Of a DNA stretch of 61,099 nt, positions 58,868 to 61,099 are shown piece after piece. Source of the DNA: Cohnella nanjingensis (lineage in GTDB: Bacteria; Bacillota; Bacilli; Paenibacillales; Paenibacillaceae); contig NZ_JACJVP010000044.1 of the NCBI RefSeq assembly GCF_014212125.1, positions 1-61,099 of the forward strand. The letters run 5' to 3'. A model generated the notes under the pieces. It ran no database searches and had not been told where the DNA came from. It saw only the letters and a program-made list of their open reading frames with translations. Position 1 is the stretch's first letter. Each line of letters starts with the position of its first letter. A program made the translations under genes and the position numbers.

Positions 58868-59455
58868 CTATTCTCTTAAATGCGCGGTGCAATTGTGCAG
58901 CACCGGCACCCACTCGGTATCTTCGCGCTCCAGGATCGTCAGCGACAGATTCGAGATATGGCGATCGTCTACGCCGGTTCGCAGCGCCTGCAGCATCTGG
59001 GCAAGGAAGCTCCCGTGGGTGACGACGAGCCAACGACCGCCCGCATGGCTATCGGAGAACGCTTCGACGAAAGCCATGCCTCTCGCCCGGACGGCCGCAT
59101 CCGTCTCCTGGTCGGGCACCCGCCGGCGCCAGTCGGCGCCCCATCGGGCCAGACGCTCGGCTTCGGTCGTCCCTTCGGCCGATCCGAAGCTCCTCTCCCG
59201 CAGCCGGTCGTCGACGAGCAGCGGGATCCGCAGCCGGTCCGCCAGGATGGAGGCGGTCTTGCTCGCCCGCATCAGGTCGCTGCTGACGACGCCGTCCCAG
59301 GTCGCGGGCTCCCGCGAGAGCCGGTCCGCCAACAGTCTAGCCTGACGCTCTCCTTCGACGTTCAGCGGAATGTCCGTCGTGCCTTGAATTTTGCCTGCCT
59401 GATTCCATGCCGTAAGGCCGTGTCGAATCCATCCGAGCCGCATCCTTCCGCTCAT
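58868..59455 (-). CDS. Histidine phosphatase superfamily protein
   Basis: A 195-residue phosphoglycerate mutase-like phosphatase. The phospho-His is H12 in LGWIRHGLTAWN; LRERSFGSAEG and VVTHGSFLAQML hold the other catalytic residues. Substrate is unknown (sugar phosphates, alpha-ribazole phosphate or others). Its ATG overlaps the anti-sigma gene stop (ATGA), which ties it to the sigma operon; a Met four codons later is the alternative start. Confidence 0.9.
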   Translation of the reverse strand: MSGRMRLGWIRHGLTAWNQAGKIQGTTDIPLNVEGERQARLLADRLSREPATWDGVVSSDLMRASKTASILADRLRIPLLVDDRLRERSFGSAEGTTEAERLARWGADWRRRVPDQETDAAVRARGMAFVEAFSDSHAGGRWLVVTHGSFLAQMLQALRTGVDDRHISNLSLTILEREDTEWVPVLHNCTAHLRE

Positions 59456-60054
59456 GCGCGCACCCGGGAGAACCAGTTCAAGATCAGCAGCGTCATGATC
59501 ACGCCCAGCAAGGAGAGCGCGATCCAATACTCAGGCATGACTGGAGACACGTGGAGCACGATCGGATCGCTGAGGCTGGCTACCGGCACGTCGACGAACA
59601 GCTGGCTGCCCGATCGGTCCGTCAACGCGTTCGCGGTCTCCATGACGCCGGTCATCGCGGCTCCTTCGCCGGAGGAACGGTCGTACAGCGTGTAGAGGAA
59701 TCCGCAGCCGAAAACCGCGAGGAGCGCCGTAAGCATGCTCGCCACGCGAATCCGGAATGCGCCGGTGAAGGCGTACGTGCGTCGGGAAGCGGGCAGCAGC
59801 CAGTCCTCCTCCGCATAGATACGGTTCATGACGTTCCGGTTCATCTCGGCGGCCGCGATCGTCTCTTCCTCCGGCTCGTAGGCGTCGGGAATCTCCCGGA
59901 TAAGCGCGAAGCTCTCCTCCCACAGGCGGAACTGCTCGGCGCAAACGGCGCAATGCGTCAGGTGGTCATCCACCTCTAGACGCTCCGACGCCTCCTCGGG
60001 CCAATCCCAATAGTCGGCGAGCCGGTCCTGAACCTCATCGCATTCTGATCTCAT
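59452..60054 (-). CDS. Zinc-finger (zf-HC2) anti-sigma factor
   Basis: A 200-residue protein. The N-terminal anti-sigma zinc motif is H31-x3-C35-x2-C38 (HLTHCAVC). Two membrane helices follow (about 104-123, ASMLTALLAVFGCGFLYTLY, and about 177-195), with a short outer loop between them. The start overlaps the sigma gene stop (ATGA). It should hold the ECF sigma factor inactive at the membrane, perhaps released by redox or proteolysis. Confidence 0.9.
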   Translation of the reverse strand: MRSECDEVQDRLADYWDWPEEASERLEVDDHLTHCAVCAEQFRLWEESFALIREIPDAYEPEEETIAAAEMNRNVMNRIYAEEDWLLPASRRTYAFTGAFRIRVASMLTALLAVFGCGFLYTLYDRSSGEGAAMTGVMETANALTDRSGSQLFVDVPVASLSDPIVLHVSPVMPEYWIALSLLGVIMTLLILNWFSRVRA

Positions 60055-60656
60055 CGCGACTTCAACTCCTCGTACTCCTTCATCAGCATCCGTTCGGGCT
60101 CTAGGAAATACACCTCAAGCTGACTCTTCACGCTCGCCCGCGCGCGGAACAGCAGCGACTTGACGGCGCTGACCGTCTGTCCGAGGATGTTCGCGATCTC
60201 TTGGTAGTCCAAACCGTCGTACTCCCTTAAGATGAGAGCGGATCGCTGCTTCTCCGGCAAGTTGTTGATCGCTTCCCGGACCATCGAGACTTTCTCGTTG
60301 CGAAGCAGCATCTGCTCGGGTGCCGCCTCCGCGGGCGCTGCCGGTATGTAGGTCATGTCGTCGAGCGACAGGTGCGCGGTCTTCTGCTTGCGCAGCTCGC
60401 TGAGCACGGTGTTGCGGGCGATGGTATACAACCAAGTCGAAAACGACGCATCGACTTCGCGGAACGAATGAAGACTCCGGTAGGCCTTGTAGAACGTCTC
60501 CGAGCACAAGTCCTCGGCGAGCAGCTCCAGCTTGGCGCTGCGAAGCATATGATAAATGAAGGATAATATCTTCTTCTGATATCTGCTCATCAACGTGGAA
60601 TACATCTCCACGTTGCCGTCTTTGATTTCCCGAATCAGTTGAGAATCGGTCATCAT
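60051..60656 (-). CDS. ECF-type RNA polymerase sigma factor
   Basis: A 201-residue sigma-70 family factor. Region 2: LAEDLCSETFYKAYRSLHSF and FSTWLYTIARNTVLSELR; region 4: LPEKQRSALILREYDGLDYQEIANILGQTVSAVKSLLFRAR (in parts). It is the first gene of a three-gene coupled operon with its anti-sigma factor and a histidine phosphatase. An ECF-like promoter lies about 60 bp upstream, so self-activation is likely. It differs clearly from the SigX-like factor at 23.5 kb. Confidence 0.92.
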   Translation of the reverse strand: MMTDSQLIREIKDGNVEMYSTLMSRYQKKILSFIYHMLRSAKLELLAEDLCSETFYKAYRSLHSFREVDASFSTWLYTIARNTVLSELRKQKTAHLSLDDMTYIPAAPAEAAPEQMLLRNEKVSMVREAINNLPEKQRSALILREYDGLDYQEIANILGQTVSAVKSLLFRARASVKSQLEVYFLEPERMLMKEYEELKSR

Positions 60657-60693
60657 GATAACGCGACCTCCACCTTCCAGGGTGAACGTTCGC

Positions 60694-60718
60694 GGCCGGT
60701 CTTTTCCTTATACCGGCC
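60694..60718. repeat. Inverted repeat in the sigma operon leader
   Basis: GGCCGGT (60694-60700) and ACCGGCC (60712-60718) are perfect complements around an 11-nt loop. The right arm overlaps the predicted -10 element of the ECF-type promoter. Confidence 0.5.
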
Positions 60719-60736
60719 CTAAACGAAAAAGTTGCG
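60711..60736 (-). promoter_or_regulatory. Possible ECF-type promoter of the sigma operon
   Basis: On the minus strand CGCAAC (60731-60736) and CGGTA (60711-60715) are separated by 15 bp and an A/T-rich TTTTT follows the -35 box, as in many ECF promoters. The match is partial. Confidence 0.35.
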
Positions 60737-60893
60737 CATGCGCGCAGAATATGTAATGGCGTACCCCAAGATTTTACATAAACTATTGATATTGTATCAT
60801 ATCGCCGGTATGTGAAAGGTTAAATCTCGCTTAAAATTTTCTCAAAATGAAACGGTAAAACGATCCAGTTCCAAATGCGCGCGAAATAAAAAA

Positions 60894-60935
60894 CACGTAT
60901 GACCTTACCAGGTCACAGGCTATAATGAAAATTGC
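60894..60935 (+). promoter_or_regulatory. Promoter-like element with hairpin near the right edge
   Basis: TGACCT and AGGTCA form a perfect 6-bp inverted repeat around TACC, overlapping ATGACC; a consensus TATAAT follows 16 bp after it. No ORF follows within the window, so the target lies beyond 61099 or is a non-coding RNA. The remaining sequence 60740-60890 and 60936-61099 is AT-rich and shows nothing else I can identify. Confidence 0.4.
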
Positions 60936-61099
60936 TATAACCTATAAAAGGATAGTTCAGCGGAGAATCCGGCCTTTACGAGCTGCAACGATAATATCTA
61001 CATGGCCTATCTGATTCTTATTTGGTGGTAAGCGGACATTCCGACATTCTAAGCACCTATTGTTCCGTCATCATAGATTTGTCGGACCTCCAGACCTCC

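Overview
The window looks like chromosome of a high-GC, spore-forming member of the Bacillota, most likely family Paenibacillaceae (Cohnella or Paenibacillus type). The evidence is the Bacillus-type gene order qcrABC / ypjA / ypjB / ypjC / ypjD / TPR / dapB / mgsA / bshB1 / bshA / cca / birA / panBCD / TPR / dinG, the sporulation gene ypjB, bacillithiol genes, strong AGGAGG-type ribosome binding sites and a T-box leader, all in GC-rich DNA. No rRNA, tRNA, CRISPR array, insertion sequence or prophage was recognised. Gene names rest on reading the translations; no database search was run.

Left part (1-9250): leuC-leuD with a divergent LysR regulator; a YvfRSTU-like unit (ABC ATPase, permease, DesK-type kinase, NarL-type regulator); and the divergent methionine-salvage genes mtnU and mtnE.

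T-box to mtnB (9280-16260): a T-box leader with a likely proline (CCC) specifier is followed by about 700 bp holding a repeat array and one possible small ORF. Then come proB-proA-proC and, without an obvious break, mtnW-mtnX-mtnB, closed by a strong bidirectional terminator. Proline synthesis and methionine salvage therefore appear to share one transcript.

Middle (16300-26520): a DHFR/RibD-like reductase with a palindromic operator over its promoter, DUF2500 and DUF3052 genes, hbd-ackA-dnaD, hisC, an ECF sigma/anti-sigma pair with an autoregulatory-type promoter, and an FtsH-like AAA protease without an extracytoplasmic domain next to a membrane-anchored partner.

Conserved block (26520-35120): ypmB-mtaD, rex, dinG, a TPR gene and panB-panC-panD. 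panB is preceded by a structured leader RNA that has its own promoter and an intrinsic terminator.

Island (35340-43000): where birA would normally be followed by panB there are about 8 kb of different character: a DUF2269 membrane protein, a lipoprotein, a 1383-residue RCC1-repeat/SLH surface protein and a frameshifted SARP-type regulator.

Right part (43000-61099): birA-cca-bshA, bshB1-mgsA-dapB-TPR, MazG-like ypjD, divergent ypjC, ypjB, ypjA, the menaquinol:cytochrome c reductase operon qcrABC, ypiF, a CE7 esterase, an IDEAL-domain protein, a gamma-type carbonic anhydrase, an unknown protein, and a translationally coupled ECF sigma / zinc-finger anti-sigma / histidine-phosphatase operon.
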